From: Antedon mediterranea
Lineage: Eukaryota; Echinodermata; Crinoidea; Comatulida; Antedonidae
Reading direction: 5' to 3'
Assembly: GCF_964355755.1 (NCBI RefSeq)
Contig: NC_092676.1
Location: 15,174,288-15,238,287 of the forward strand
Length of the DNA: 64,000 nt
The stretch's first letter is position 1. Every line of letters begins with the position of its first letter. The translations under genes were made by a program, and so were the position numbers. A model generated the notes under the pieces. That model saw nothing but the letters and a program-made list of their open reading frames with translations, had not been told where the DNA came from and ran no database searches. Below are positions 33,656 to 44,310 of the stretch, one piece after another.

Positions 33656-34236
33656 AGCAGATGATGTATGTATAGCAAACGTAATAGGAAATAGATGTAT
33701 AGTATTTCCAAACTGAATTGCACTGTAAAAGCTTTTTTATTTCGTTTTAATGAAGAACAATTTGAAATCACTGTTAATCGATTGAAAGAATTTTTCATTC
33801 TGACTTAAATTTGGAATAGTCGTTAGTTATTTTCGAATATTTGATGACGTAACAATGGTTGCGCTGTTCTATTGTAAGCGCGGTGAGCGCACTAACTAGC
33901 CAATTGAATACCACTATGTAATACTCTAGCTCTTGGAAACTATATCTCTTAAATGCGCGCACTACACATCGTCATCTCTCTCTGGCGTTCTTACTGGACA
34001 AACCAACATTTTTCTTTAAATGAACCAATAGTTCAACATTGGCTCATGTTGATATATTATTAGGTTATATGCATTATCGAGCAAATAACCTTATTGATTA
34101 TGTCAGGATCTTTGTTTAATTTATTCTTTCTTTTTTATTGTCCGTCAATTATCTTGATATCAGTTTCATCTAGCTAGCTAAGTCAATTTTTCAGAGTATA
34201 TTCCTTATACACATGATTATGTCTTATAACTTTATG
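33656..34236. promoter_or_regulatory. Upstream region of the cyclin-like gene
   Basis: This stretch separates the cyclin-like start from repeat copy B. It contains a more GC-rich patch near 33840-33990 (TGACGTAACAATGG, GTAAGCGCGGTGAGCGCACT, ATGCGCGCAC) that could hold a promoter. No motif proves it. Confidence 0.3.
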
Positions 34237-34471
34237 TCTTTATTATTATATAACAAAATGTGGTTTATGATATTATACACAGAGGGATCTTTGATTGGAT
34301 TGTGATACCGGCTATTGTATTTTTTAGCAAGATCCTATCATATACCGGTAATATTATAAATAATTAAAGATTCTGACAAAATCAATCAATAAATTATCTT
34401 TTAAAAATCAATTATCTTTATTTAAATCAATGCATATGACCTATAATTCGTCATAGTGACGAATTAAATCT
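34237..34471. repeat. 0.23-kb dispersed repeat, copy B
   Basis: This direct-orientation partner of 30600-30827 has the same start and end words and the same terminal hairpin, AATTCGTCA-TAG-TGACGAATT. Small indels, such as an added CCGG near 34344, separate the copies. The two copies bracket the cyclin-like ORF at a spacing of about 3.6 kb. Confidence 0.88.
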
Positions 34472-35419
34472 ATTTTTTTAAATTTACTAAAATATTTTAA
34501 TCTAGAAAATGAACTCACTTTGTCAATGAAAATGCCGTCTTAATATCTCTTATTTTGGATGTTTACGGTCCACCATCTTTTTTTCCAAAACCATTGACTC
34601 TGAAGTGTAACCTTATCACTTTCACTCTCTCTCTTCTCTCTCTTAAAAAAATGAAATTAAAAATGAATTTTGTATAAAAAAATCAAACATAAATCAGTTA
34701 AAAATAAAAATACAAAACTTAAAAATAGTATGTTACATTGAACATACACTCATCGCGTTCTAATGGCCTTCAAACATAAATCATCAAATTAAACATAAAA
34801 CTCAAGAAACTGTGGCTGATTAGCTTAAAATCAAAATATCAAACTTAATCACTTAAAACTTTAAAGAAACAAATGTGTGTGTCCCGTTGACACAAACTTA
34901 TCCACAATATATCGTTATCATCACAACTTTATCGATTTAAGCATTTATATTTACAGGTAATTACGATTTCAATCGGTCGGCAAATTCGACTTTTGTACTC
35001 AATGTCAAAAAAATTACAATCAAAAGTACTAAGAAAATCTCCTGTTATTGTATATCAATTAATTAATGCTTGAGATTAACGACTCAAAGGTTAAACAAAA
35101 TATTTGTTACAAAATGATTGTCGTTCTTTTTAATATCTCAATATGTCGATCATCAAAATTCAAAGTTAATCTTTATCAAAAAACTCGTTACAAAATCAAT
35201 ACTTAATCATAATTTTAATTCTCTTTTAACTGAAATCACATTATTATTAAACAAATCTCATCAAATACGTAGACTATGCTATCATTTAGCAAATGTCGTA
35301 ATTAAAAAAAATTTCTTGCAAAAAATTTAATCAGTAACTTGTTGCATTATACAAACGTTTTATGAATCGTTTTGGCGATCCACTTATCGGTATCTGTTTA
35401 TCATTAATAATCTCTTTAA
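34472..35419. other. Non-coding AT-rich stretch
   Basis: No gene is recognised. The segment may include the 3' untranslated part of the retrotransposon fragment to its right, but no polypurine tract or LTR boundary could be fixed. Confidence 0.5.
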
Positions 35420-36321
35420 TCAATTTATCTGTATCGTTATATCTGTCAATATTCCACCAAAATTTGCGATCATTAGATTCGTGTTTTGTTTTATCAGTTT
35501 GGCTGAAGTCGGTTTAGAATACGAAACTAAAACTTGGAAATGTCCTGCTTTAAATCTACCTCGGTTTAATGTCATATTTGAATCATTAGATGCTGTCATA
35601 ATTAGATTAGTTTGTTCCTTAATTTGTTCTTCTTTCATTTGGAATGGGGCTGCTAATCCCATGTTATTCTCTACACAGTCAATGTAAGGTTGCAAGTTAA
35701 GGGGTTCTACTTTAGTTGGATGTGTAAAGGTATCGGATTGCAATTGGGCGGGTGTCCTATCATGTTCGTCTACAAATTCAACATTGATTTCGTCATTTAC
35801 TACATTAATGGTGTTTTGGATTTTCTCGTTATTATCATCAGTGGGTTCATTCAACAATTGTTTAAGTTTTTGTAGATGTGTAAAATGTTTGCGTTCTTTA
35901 GGCGTTCTCATAAAACAGGGTTTCAGTCTGTTATAATTGAATACGTCGCGAAGTATTTCTCCTTTAATCGTTGCTAGGATGTAGTGTGTTCTGTCCAGTA
36001 CTTCATTACTAATGGTCCGACCCATTCTGCGGCGATTTTCTTTGAATTTGCCGTTAGTGATGATGATGTTGGCTTGTATAAATATACGAGTTGTCCTACT
36101 GAGTAAATTGGACTTTTTTCTAAGCGTTGGGAAATCTTTGAGTTTTGGACGTTTTGTTGTGTTCGCTGTAATTGTAGCATTGTCTGTGAAATGTTTTGAA
36201 ATTTCTTCTTGAGATGTTCAAAGTATTCTTCATAGGAATGAGACAATCCTGAAATAGGGTTAAATGCTAATGAGGTCAAACTTGGAGGTTGGTGGCCAAA
36301 AACTAATTCGTAAGTGCACAT
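35420..36321 (-). pseudogene. LTR-retrotransposon pol fragment (integrase C-terminus)
   Basis: The - strand has two overlapping frames. The upstream one (36321-35974) begins CTYELVFGHQPPSLTSLAFN and includes YSVGQLVYLYKP and WVGPLV. The downstream one (36025-35420) contains VLDRTHYILATIKGEILRDV then FNYNRLKPCFMR. Together they are the end of an integrase and its GPY/F-type module from a Gypsy-like element, broken by a frameshift near 36000. RT, protease and gag are absent. Confidence 0.8.
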
Positions 36322-38066
36322 TTTTTAAAGTAATATCTTTTTTCAATTTACAGACTTAGGCTAGATGCCTAGAAAAATAAACTTACTTTGTCAAAGAGTT
36401 GGAATCGAATATTCGATTCATGGAAGTTGAGTAATTAATTCCCTTTAACCATTATTATTAGATCACCACTCCCTAATTAAATAAAAGAGAAATTCTGTAT
36501 TAAAAAAACGCTTTTTGATCATAATTAAAGAAGTGATTACACAAGTGCGGTACGATTCTAGGCCTATCTCCACTGTTGTTGCGGCGTGCGATTTCATAGA
36601 AGAATAGCGGCGTTTTGTGTGGATTGTCGAAATAATCAGCCTTTAGTTTATGGTGTTTTTAATATAAAAAAGAATTACGTGTTAAAATTATAGTTTCTAT
36701 TAATACATGTACTATTAGGCCTAATTATTAGTCTCTAAACCCATGTCTATTCTAGGCCTAGTAGTGGGTGTGTGTGATGTATGTGTGTTAGGTATGACAC
36801 AATCCGAGTAATAAGTCAGCAAAATTAAACAATAAACATTAGGGCCTACACAAAAATACATTTTTTATTCTCGTGGGTCTAATCTTCCCATCTCATCATG
36901 TGTTCATATACGCACATTTTTAAAGTTCCTTTGAGTACATGCATATTGTTTGATAATAAAATTAATAGCAGAATTAAAAAAATACAGTACACAAATTATA
37001 CACATTCTTTATTCTTGTGGGTCTAAGCTTTCTTTGGGCTATGTCCAATGAATTACTACTTAGTTTAATGTCTTGCCTAGCTGTCGATTAGCCTCGACTC
37101 GACACATTTTGTGTGAAGAAGAGTGCGCGAAGGCAATCACGTGAATTGACTTAGAATCCTAGGCCTAAACCAAAGAAAGTTCTTTGCCTAAACTGTAGAA
37201 AGTATCGTATCGCAGTTGTGTAATCACTTCTTGTTGCTATACGCTTGGGTGCACACGGAACAACAAATTTAACTGATGAATTATTCATGTTTATTTGTGA
37301 CGTTTCATGAGGGGGTCCCCAACTTATGTACGAAAAAAAAAATCTCCCCCGCCCCCACGTGTAGGCCTACACACGTGCGCGCCTACACTTCGCCCTCTAG
37401 TGTTTCTAAAAAGACACCTCCACTCAGCAATACAACAAGGTGACATAAATGGTAAGAAGAGTTTAAACCACAGGCTAAACTAAAAGTTCACAAATATTTA
37501 GGCACATTAGTCTACATTTACGCGACGAGCCTAGTTTTAAGTTTTTATCTTCGTCAACCAACGAGCTTGGTTATTATTATTCATAGGCTACTAGGACTCG
37601 GAGGCCTAGCTAGGCCTAGGTAGACCTATTATTAATTATTAATATTATAGGCTATAATAGGCCTAGATAGGCCTACAATAGGGGAACCCTAGCTAGGAAA
37701 AAAACCGCGAAAACATGGTCACAGTGCATTTATAATAGTAATTTCGGCCGCCGGTTATGGAACTTGGAAATTCATGAAACACCATGTGTTCATTTCAGGT
37801 ATAGCGCACCATAGCCAAGAGATATATTTTTTTCCGTGGAATGAAACTAAACTTTACTTGGTCTATCTTGGCAGCAGAATACTTTATTTATTAGGCCTAG
37901 TGGTGGTGGTATAATAGGAATATATTATTAGGGAGTAAAAAATACTGGGTAAGACACCACCTAGCCTTCAAGCTGTAGTGTGTGTCATGCGCTGACCAAC
38001 CAAGGAGTCCGGGGATTCCCCTTTTATAACATGATGTTTGTAAATACACTAGCTAGTAACGTTTTT
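36322..38066. other. Intergenic, no gene recognised
   Basis: The stretch is AT-rich with many AGGCCTA words and a GC-richer patch at about 37320-37400 (CCCGCCCCCACGTGTAGGCC, then ACACACGTGCGCGCC). No ORF with domain content and no RNA gene was seen. Confidence 0.6.
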
Positions 38067-38198
38067 AGTCGCGTGGAAGCGACTATAGTTCACTATGTCG
38101 GTCGGTTGGTCGGTCTGTCTGTCTGTCTGTCGGTCCGGTATCACTATGCGTTTTATCGCTTTCTGACCTTATCTTGATATCAGTTTAATCTAGCTAGG

Positions 38199-38236
<38 letters not shown>

Positions 38237-38387
38237 AAAATTAAAAAAATATAAATGTTTTTAAACATTTTAACATTTTTAAACATGTTCAGTAATTTCG
38301 GTCAGTATAGTTCACTATGGCGGTCGGTCGGTCTGTCTGTCTGTCGGTCTGTCGGTCCGGTATCACTATGCATTGTAGCACGCGACT
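38067..38387. mobile_element. Short MITE copies 2 and 3, nested, with CA microsatellite
   Basis: AGTCGCGTGGAAGCGACTAT at 38067 opens a copy of the 31447 element that breaks off near 38160. A (CA)n run lies at about 38200-38234. A third copy resumes at about 38300 (AGTTCACTATGGCGGTCGGT) and ends CACGCGACT at 38387. All carry the GGTCGG/GGTCTG core and GGTATCACTATG. Confidence 0.7.
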
Positions 38388-38753
38388 TAATGGCTGTTGG
38401 CCTTGTTTTTTATTAAATTACTAAAAATATAAAACGATTTTTGCTTTGTGTAGGCTACTAAAGTTCAAAACTGTATGAGTTTCATATTTGAGGGAATATT
38501 ACTATTAGTAAAAATATAAATATTTAGCACACATGGTGTGTCATACATATTCAATATTTAAGCCCTACATATTTTGTTCTTGGTAGCCGTGCCATAAATT
38601 TGGCCAAAATGATCAGACCTCCTTTTGTTAGGCCTGTAGCCTAAAAGAAAAAATTATAATTATCATGAAATGCTAAGATTGTGTGACTGTATATTATTGT
38701 AACTACTGCACTGTACTGATATTTTATGGTCACACACAGTACAAAAGTAGGCC

Positions 38754-39194
38754 TACCGTAAATTTTCTAATTGTAACCCTGGGTTATTATTCTTTGATTG
38801 TTTTTTAGGGTGGGTTACTATTAAAAGGGGGTTACTATTAGAGTAGTGGGTTTACTATTACTTAAATTAGGCACCTGAAAATAGTAACCCACCCCAACTT
38901 TTCCGGTTAGCAACTCATAGCAAAATAATAAAACAGTATGAATAAATTTGTTTGAACTTTATTTTATAAACTCCTAAACACTCGACCCTCCCCATCCCCA
39001 AGATCAACATGCATTATCTCCTAATTTTCAAAATACGGCTGCATCATAAACGACCAGTCTTCATAATGTCATTTTGTCAATAGTTTTTGTGACTTTAATA
39101 ATAATTATTATTATAGATTGACTTATATTAAGGTGGGTGTGGGCTACTATTAGTTACTATAATAGTGTGGGCTACTATTAGAAGATTTACAGTA
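38754..39194. mobile_element. MITE with TACYGTAAAT termini
   Basis: The left end TACCGTAAATTTTCTAATTG and the right end (reverse complement TACTGTAAATCTTCTAATAG) are inverted copies over about 25 bp. Sub-terminal GGGTTACTATTA / GGGCTACTATTAG words repeat inside both arms. No ORF is present. Confidence 0.75.
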
Positions 39195-40007
39195 TTAGTA
39201 GACCTATGCCACAGCTTAATGCTTAAGTATAATAATAATCATTGAGTTAGCATGTATTTATTCAAATATTGATTCTGGATCATCAAAAAGAAATGCTTTA
39301 CATTTCAATATTTGGTTGCTGCTTCCATACATGCCAATACGTTCATATTTTAGGCTTGTATCCTGGCCAAATATTGTGCTCCTGTTTTTCCACATTTTCT
39401 CCCGTATTACAAAGATAACTGAATTTTGATTAATACTGTATGTGTGGTTTTCTGTATTGAAATAAAACAAAAAGGCTTACACACAAGCAAATTTACGATA
39501 TTTAAGGCATGTACGACCACCAGCGGTCATAAATTTCTGATTTTTTCCTAAACAGAAAGCGGATTCCCCTCACATAGCCTCCACGCACGCGATACTGCTT
39601 GTGACGTCATACACTGCACTCTTACCTCTTGATAATAGATAGAGGGCACTGTTGACCTTTAAAAAAACACCATCTCCTTATTTTTAAACTTCAAATTTGG
39701 CATATTTGTGCTTCCAGTAATCGCTACCGTAATCGCATTAACTAAAACCTTGTAGCACAACCCATGATAAAAAATGCTTATGAAACCACTTTTGCTAATT
39801 AGTAACAATGTTGAAAATATTGAAATGGCTCAGATTCATTGGCAGTGAAATCAACTTTGCTAGAAATTCCTCACTTGCCAGTTGGTTATATAAAACATTA
39901 TGTACTACTATTCACATTGTACAGTAATAGACATCTTCTAAAAAAATATAAACTACAGAGAACACAATTAAAAGCTTTCTTTTTAAATTATATTTTTAGA
40001 ACACAAC
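39195..40007 (+). promoter_or_regulatory. Upstream region of the SAP-domain gene
   Basis: A full palindromic CRE, TGACGTCA, lies at 39602-39609 in a locally GC-richer patch (GCCTCCACGCACGCGATACT). A pyrimidine-rich tract followed by TATTTTTAG at 39991-39999, eight bases before the ATG, looks like a 3' splice site, so a non-coding first exon near 39.6 kb is possible. Confidence 0.35.
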
Positions 40008-40664
40008 ATGTCAAGTTCAAAATTACAGGAATTGCAGAAATTTTCGGTACGTGAACTGAAAGAAAAGTGTCGAGAATCTAAAATGAAAGTGGGTGGTACA
40101 AAGGGTCAATTGCTTTTGCGTTTGTGTGGAATGGAGAAGGAGAAGCCAAAAGCTAGCCGAAGAATGTCAGTACAGGCAGTAAATAAATGGCTTGAAAGAG
40201 AAGGAGTCAATGACACCGAAAGGGTAAGCAAGTGCCTCAGAGCAGGAATTCAGAAGGGTTATGTTGGCATCAGTGGAGATAGCCCCCTTGACAATGTGTT
40301 TGCTGAAGGCCAGTGTTCTGCTTGTGGAAATGATATAAAGGCAACAATTCGCGATCTTCTCTATCAACCAGATTATGCTGGACTTGACTATGAAGAGGGA
40401 GGATTAGAAGCAACTGTGAAATGTCCTGATGGAGATTGTGGTGTAGGTGTGTATGTTACACGCATCTGTTCTGGCTCTCATGAAATGGATTGTGGTAAAT
40501 TTCATAACCATTGCACAGCTTGTCCTGGTTTTGGAAAGTGCATAGGGGACTATCGGGAAGAGCATTGCACATCCTGTGGCAAACATTTCTTTGCTGGGTT
40601 AAGTGGACAATTTCCATGCTCTTGTACCAGATCAGCTTCTGAAATGTTTTTCCCATTTTTTTAA
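40008..40664 (+). CDS. SAP-domain, cysteine-rich protein, intronless
   Basis: The ORF is 218 residues long. Residues 8-41 (LQELQKFSVRELKEKCRESK then MKVGGTKGQLLLRLCG) fit a SAP DNA/RNA-binding helix-loop-helix. Residues 55-90 are a helical linker. From residue 103 the protein is cysteine-rich: a CSAC pair (103, 106), CPDGDC (139, 144), C154, C162, HNHCTACPGFGKC (169, 172, 178), CTSC (187, 190) and CSC (204, 206). This is probably a zinc-binding module. I do not recognise the family. The start follows AACACAAC and, if the upstream splice site is real, lies eight bases into its exon. The spacing of cysteines and the absence of disruption argue for a functional gene, although capture by a mobile element cannot be excluded. 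Confidence 0.72.
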   Translation: MSSSKLQELQKFSVRELKEKCRESKMKVGGTKGQLLLRLCGMEKEKPKASRRMSVQAVNKWLEREGVNDTERVSKCLRAGIQKGYVGISGDSPLDNVFAEGQCSACGNDIKATIRDLLYQPDYAGLDYEEGGLEATVKCPDGDCGVGVYVTRICSGSHEMDCGKFHNHCTACPGFGKCIGDYREEHCTSCGKHFFAGLSGQFPCSCTRSASEMFFPFF

Positions 40665-40744
40665 GTTCTGTGTTTGACATGTTTTTCCCATTTTTCAAGG
40701 TTTGTGTTGGGATTATCTGTAAAATCATTTCCATAATTTTGATC

Positions 40745-42130
40745 AACAAGATTTTGACACTCTACAGTAGTGTTCAACAGAACTTTGATACTCTACAGTT
40801 TGTTTTCGATAGGATTTTGATCTCTATGAAAGTGGATTATGATACAGTGAAGTTCAACAGGATTTTGATAATGTTTATACAGCAGGATTTTGATAATGTT
40901 TAACAGGATTTTGATAATGTTTAACAGGAATCTCTATGGTAGTGTTCAACAGGATTTTGATACTTGTTTAACATGATTTTGATACTAAACAGTAATGTTC
41001 GAAAGTACTTTGATACTCAACATTACTGTTCAACAGGATTTTAATACTTTACAGTAGTGTTCAACAGGATTTCAATCTATACGGTAGTGTTCAACAGGAT
41101 TTTGATAATGTTCAACAGGATTTTGATACTCTATATAGTAGTGTTCAACAGGATTTTGATAATGTTCAACAGGATTTTGATAATGTTCAACAGGATTTTG
41201 ATACTCTATATAGTAGTGTTCAACAGGATTTTGATCTCTATGGTAGTGTTCAACAGGATTTTGATAATGTTCAACAGGATTTTGATACTCTATATAGTAG
41301 TGTTCAACAGGATTTTGATAATGTTCAACAGGATTTTGATAGTGTTCAACAGAATTTTGATCTCTATGGTAGTGTTCAACAGGATTTTGATAATGTTCAA
41401 CAGGATTTTGATACTCTATATAGTAGTGTTCAACAGGATTTTGATCTCTATGGTAGTGTCCAACAAGATTTTGATCATATACAGTAGTGTTCAACAGGAT
41501 TTTGATCTCTATGGTAGTGTTCAACAAGATTTTGATAATGTTCAACAGGATTTTGATAATATTCAACAGGATTTTGATACTCTAAAGTATAAGTGTTCAA
41601 CAGGATTTTGATACTCTAAAGTAGTGTTCAACAGGATTTTGATACTCTAAAGTAGTGTTCAACAGGATTTTGATACTCTAAAGTAGTGTTCAACAGGATT
41701 TTAATACTGTAATGTTCAACAGGATTTTGATAATGTTAACAAGATTTTGATACTCTATATAGTAGTGTTCAACAGGATTTTGATCTCTATGGTAGTGTCC
41801 AACAAGATTTTGATCATTTACAGTAGTGTTCAACAGGATTTTGATCTCTATGGTAGTGTTCAACAAGATTTTGATAATGTTCAACAGGATTTTGATAATA
41901 TTCAACAGGATTTTGATACTCTAAAGTAGTGTTCAACAGGATTTTAATACTGTAATGTTCAACAGGATTTTGATACTCTACAGCACAGTAGTGTTCAACA
42001 GAACTTTGGTGCTCTAAAGTAGTGCTCAATCAACAGGATTTTAATTTTTTTTAATACTGTAGTGTTCAACAGGATTTTGATACTCTACAGTAGTGTTCAA
42101 CAGAAATTTGATCTCTACAGGATTTTGATC
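40745..42130. repeat. Minisatellite of GTTCAACAGGATTTTGAT units
   Basis: About 1.4 kb is built from the 18-mer GTTCAACAGGATTTTGAT. The units are separated by short variable linkers (AAT; ACTCTAAAGTA; CTCTATGGTA; ACTCTATATAGTA), giving periods of about 21, 28, 32 and 34 bp. Blocks such as the one near 41390-41580 are repeated near 41755-41925. The array follows the SAP-domain gene by about 80 bp and may lie in its 3' UTR. Open frames across it on both strands are repeat artefacts. Confidence 0.94.
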
Positions 42131-44103
42131 AGCCTAAGATTAAAACATACTAATAATCAATAAGGATGTCAGTTTGTATTTTTTTTTTAATGTGTTTTTA
42201 AGTAGTTTTGTATTCTAAACCCAAAGTTTGTATTAAACAGTAACTTTCACTTCATTGAGTTCATCTTCGAGTTCTTTTTTTCAATATTCAACTTTTGCTT
42301 ACATTTAGAATAGAAAACATTATAAAACAGACCTACTGTACCAAGTCTCCTGATAATGATATCACTGTTGGTTCCCTATATTTTTAGGCATTTTACTGTC
42401 AAACAATTTCTCCCAATTATTTTTGAGGAAAAAAACATGAATGTTGTAAATTTTTTATTTAGGCTGTCTATTAGGCCCTGATAAATTTTCCACCTTTTTG
42501 CTACGCCTTGATAGTGCCCAGCATATCCATTGTTTACTATAGTGTAGATACCTACAATTCTTTAATAGCAAGCTCTATAATTTGACATTTTTATACACTA
42601 GTACCTATCTTGTTGGGAAATGCTTTCATAAATCTAATTTCACTATTCCAAGTTGGGACCTCTGAATTAACAACAGAAGGCCAGATAGCTATCAACCTCT
42701 AAAGAACTACCAAAATTAAAGTATTTAATGCCATTTGTATTCTGTAACTTTATTTAAATCTGTTTTTAAAATATTATACACCCCAATGTACTGTACATCA
42801 TGTTTTCATTGTATAAACATTCACTTCAATCTTGCATTAATTGAATTTGCATATAAAATTTACAAGTTATTTTCTAATAAACTTACTACTAGTAAATTGC
42901 ATGATTTTATTTTAAACAATTCATTTATTATTAGAATTGGTCATGTATATCAAGTAGATTCTTTACATTTTTTTCATTTGTTATTACTTTTTACATATAC
43001 CTTCAACCATTGGGGCATTACATTTATGTTTTAACTATGGCAGTAATTTAAACAGTGAAGCAAATAGTTCCATTCACCTTGAAATGTAAAATTAAACAAA
43101 TTAATTCATGAAATTTTTAATAAATATATATACAATAAATTACATAAATAAAAAAAAATGTAAGATTATTTTACTTCTAGTTTTTTTATGTTACCATAGA
43201 GCATGAAAATAAACCTTCCTTAAAACTACAAATTACAAACAAATGCTTAAGTCTTCTTGCATAAAAATTAAATACTGTACTTACCTTTATAAACCATATA
43301 ATATATTCATCTCAAGGCATAATTCTTACATTTCTAGTTTACAATTAAGAATATATACACTAATTTATTTTACATATTTACACATTTCTAAATATATAAT
43401 ATGGAATTTATTAAGTAGGAAACTAAATTATTTTATCTAAAAATACATTAAATATTTTCTTTTTTTAAAAAACATTCATTTATGGAATACATGATATTAA
43501 TTTAAGATTACAACATAATTTTTTTTTGTTTTCAATGTCTTAAATAATACAAAATAAGGTTAAAGATACTAGTGCTATATAAAAAAATTAAATTTATTGC
43601 TGCCAATAACTCTAGTAAAAGTCAGATTGGTACAATTGAGATAAAATATCAAAGAAAGATAAAACAAAAATGAGTTGATTAAACTAAACAAAAGTTATTA
43701 TTTAAAACCAAACCTTTTAAAGTATCTACCTTATTTATTATGTTTTTGACATAAATTATAAATCATATTTAAATAATGAAAGTTAATTTCTGACTGTCCT
43801 AGACTGTTAATCATTCAACTCATTGAAATATTCTTCCCATTAAACAAATACAAAACATTTATTTGTTTATACAGTAATGCCTCATATTGTAATCTGTGGT
43901 CCGTTTTTGGGTTTTGAAATGTTTATTTTTTTAGTAGCCTTAAGATACCATTGTAATATTTCTTCCAAGTTACTGCAAGTTCAATGTACTAATGTATATA
44001 CATTATTTCTTACAACCAAACATGCTGACAAGCCTTATGTGAAATTTACTTTCCATAGTGTTTTCAATATTCAAGGTAATAGTTTATAATAATGATAATA
44101 CTT
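42131..44103. other. AT-rich flank, likely including the LRP4 3' UTR
   Basis: No gene is recognised. The right part should contain the LRP4 3' UTR on the - strand. Candidate AATAAA signals on the - strand include the one at 43863-43858, about 240 bp past the stop. No RNA gene was found. Confidence 0.5.
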
Positions 44104-44310
44104 TCAAAAATCTGTTTCCCTGCGTTTAGATTGTTCAAAATATGAGGATTTAACTGGTGGAATATCTACATTGAGTGGTTTCTTTTCATCTATATTTGAT
44201 TGTTTCCTTAAATTTGTGTCTGCCTTTGTCTCTATTCTTGGTGAAACAACCCTAACTTGTGCCTCTGCATTGTTTAATCTTTCTTGAGCAAGCCAAATAT
44301 AGGTTTCTGA
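44104..44310 (-). CDS. LRP4: LRP4 last exon, cytoplasmic C-terminus
   Basis: The exon encodes [20 protein letters not shown], a lysine/proline-rich middle ([18 protein letters not shown]) and ends KRRETDF, stop TGA. The final TDF fits a class I PDZ-binding pattern (S/T-x-hydrophobic), as vertebrate LRP4 also ends in a class I motif. No NPxY is present. The last intron (44311-46431) carries a large foldback element. Confidence 0.85.
   Translation of the reverse strand, partial: SETYIWLAQERLNNAEAQVRVVSPRIETKADTNLRKQSNIDEKKPLNVDIPPVKSSYFEQSKRRETDF

Noticed and set aside
30600-34471. Repeats A and B as LTRs of a retroelement carrying a cyclin
   Set aside because: The copies lack TG...CA ends and a visible primer-binding site, and no polymerase lies between them. 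Kept only as a hypothesis in the findings.
41057-41611. 184-residue frame (VFNRILI repeats) and minus-strand partners
   Set aside because: They are products of the GTTCAACAGGATTTTGAT minisatellite, with no start context and no domain.
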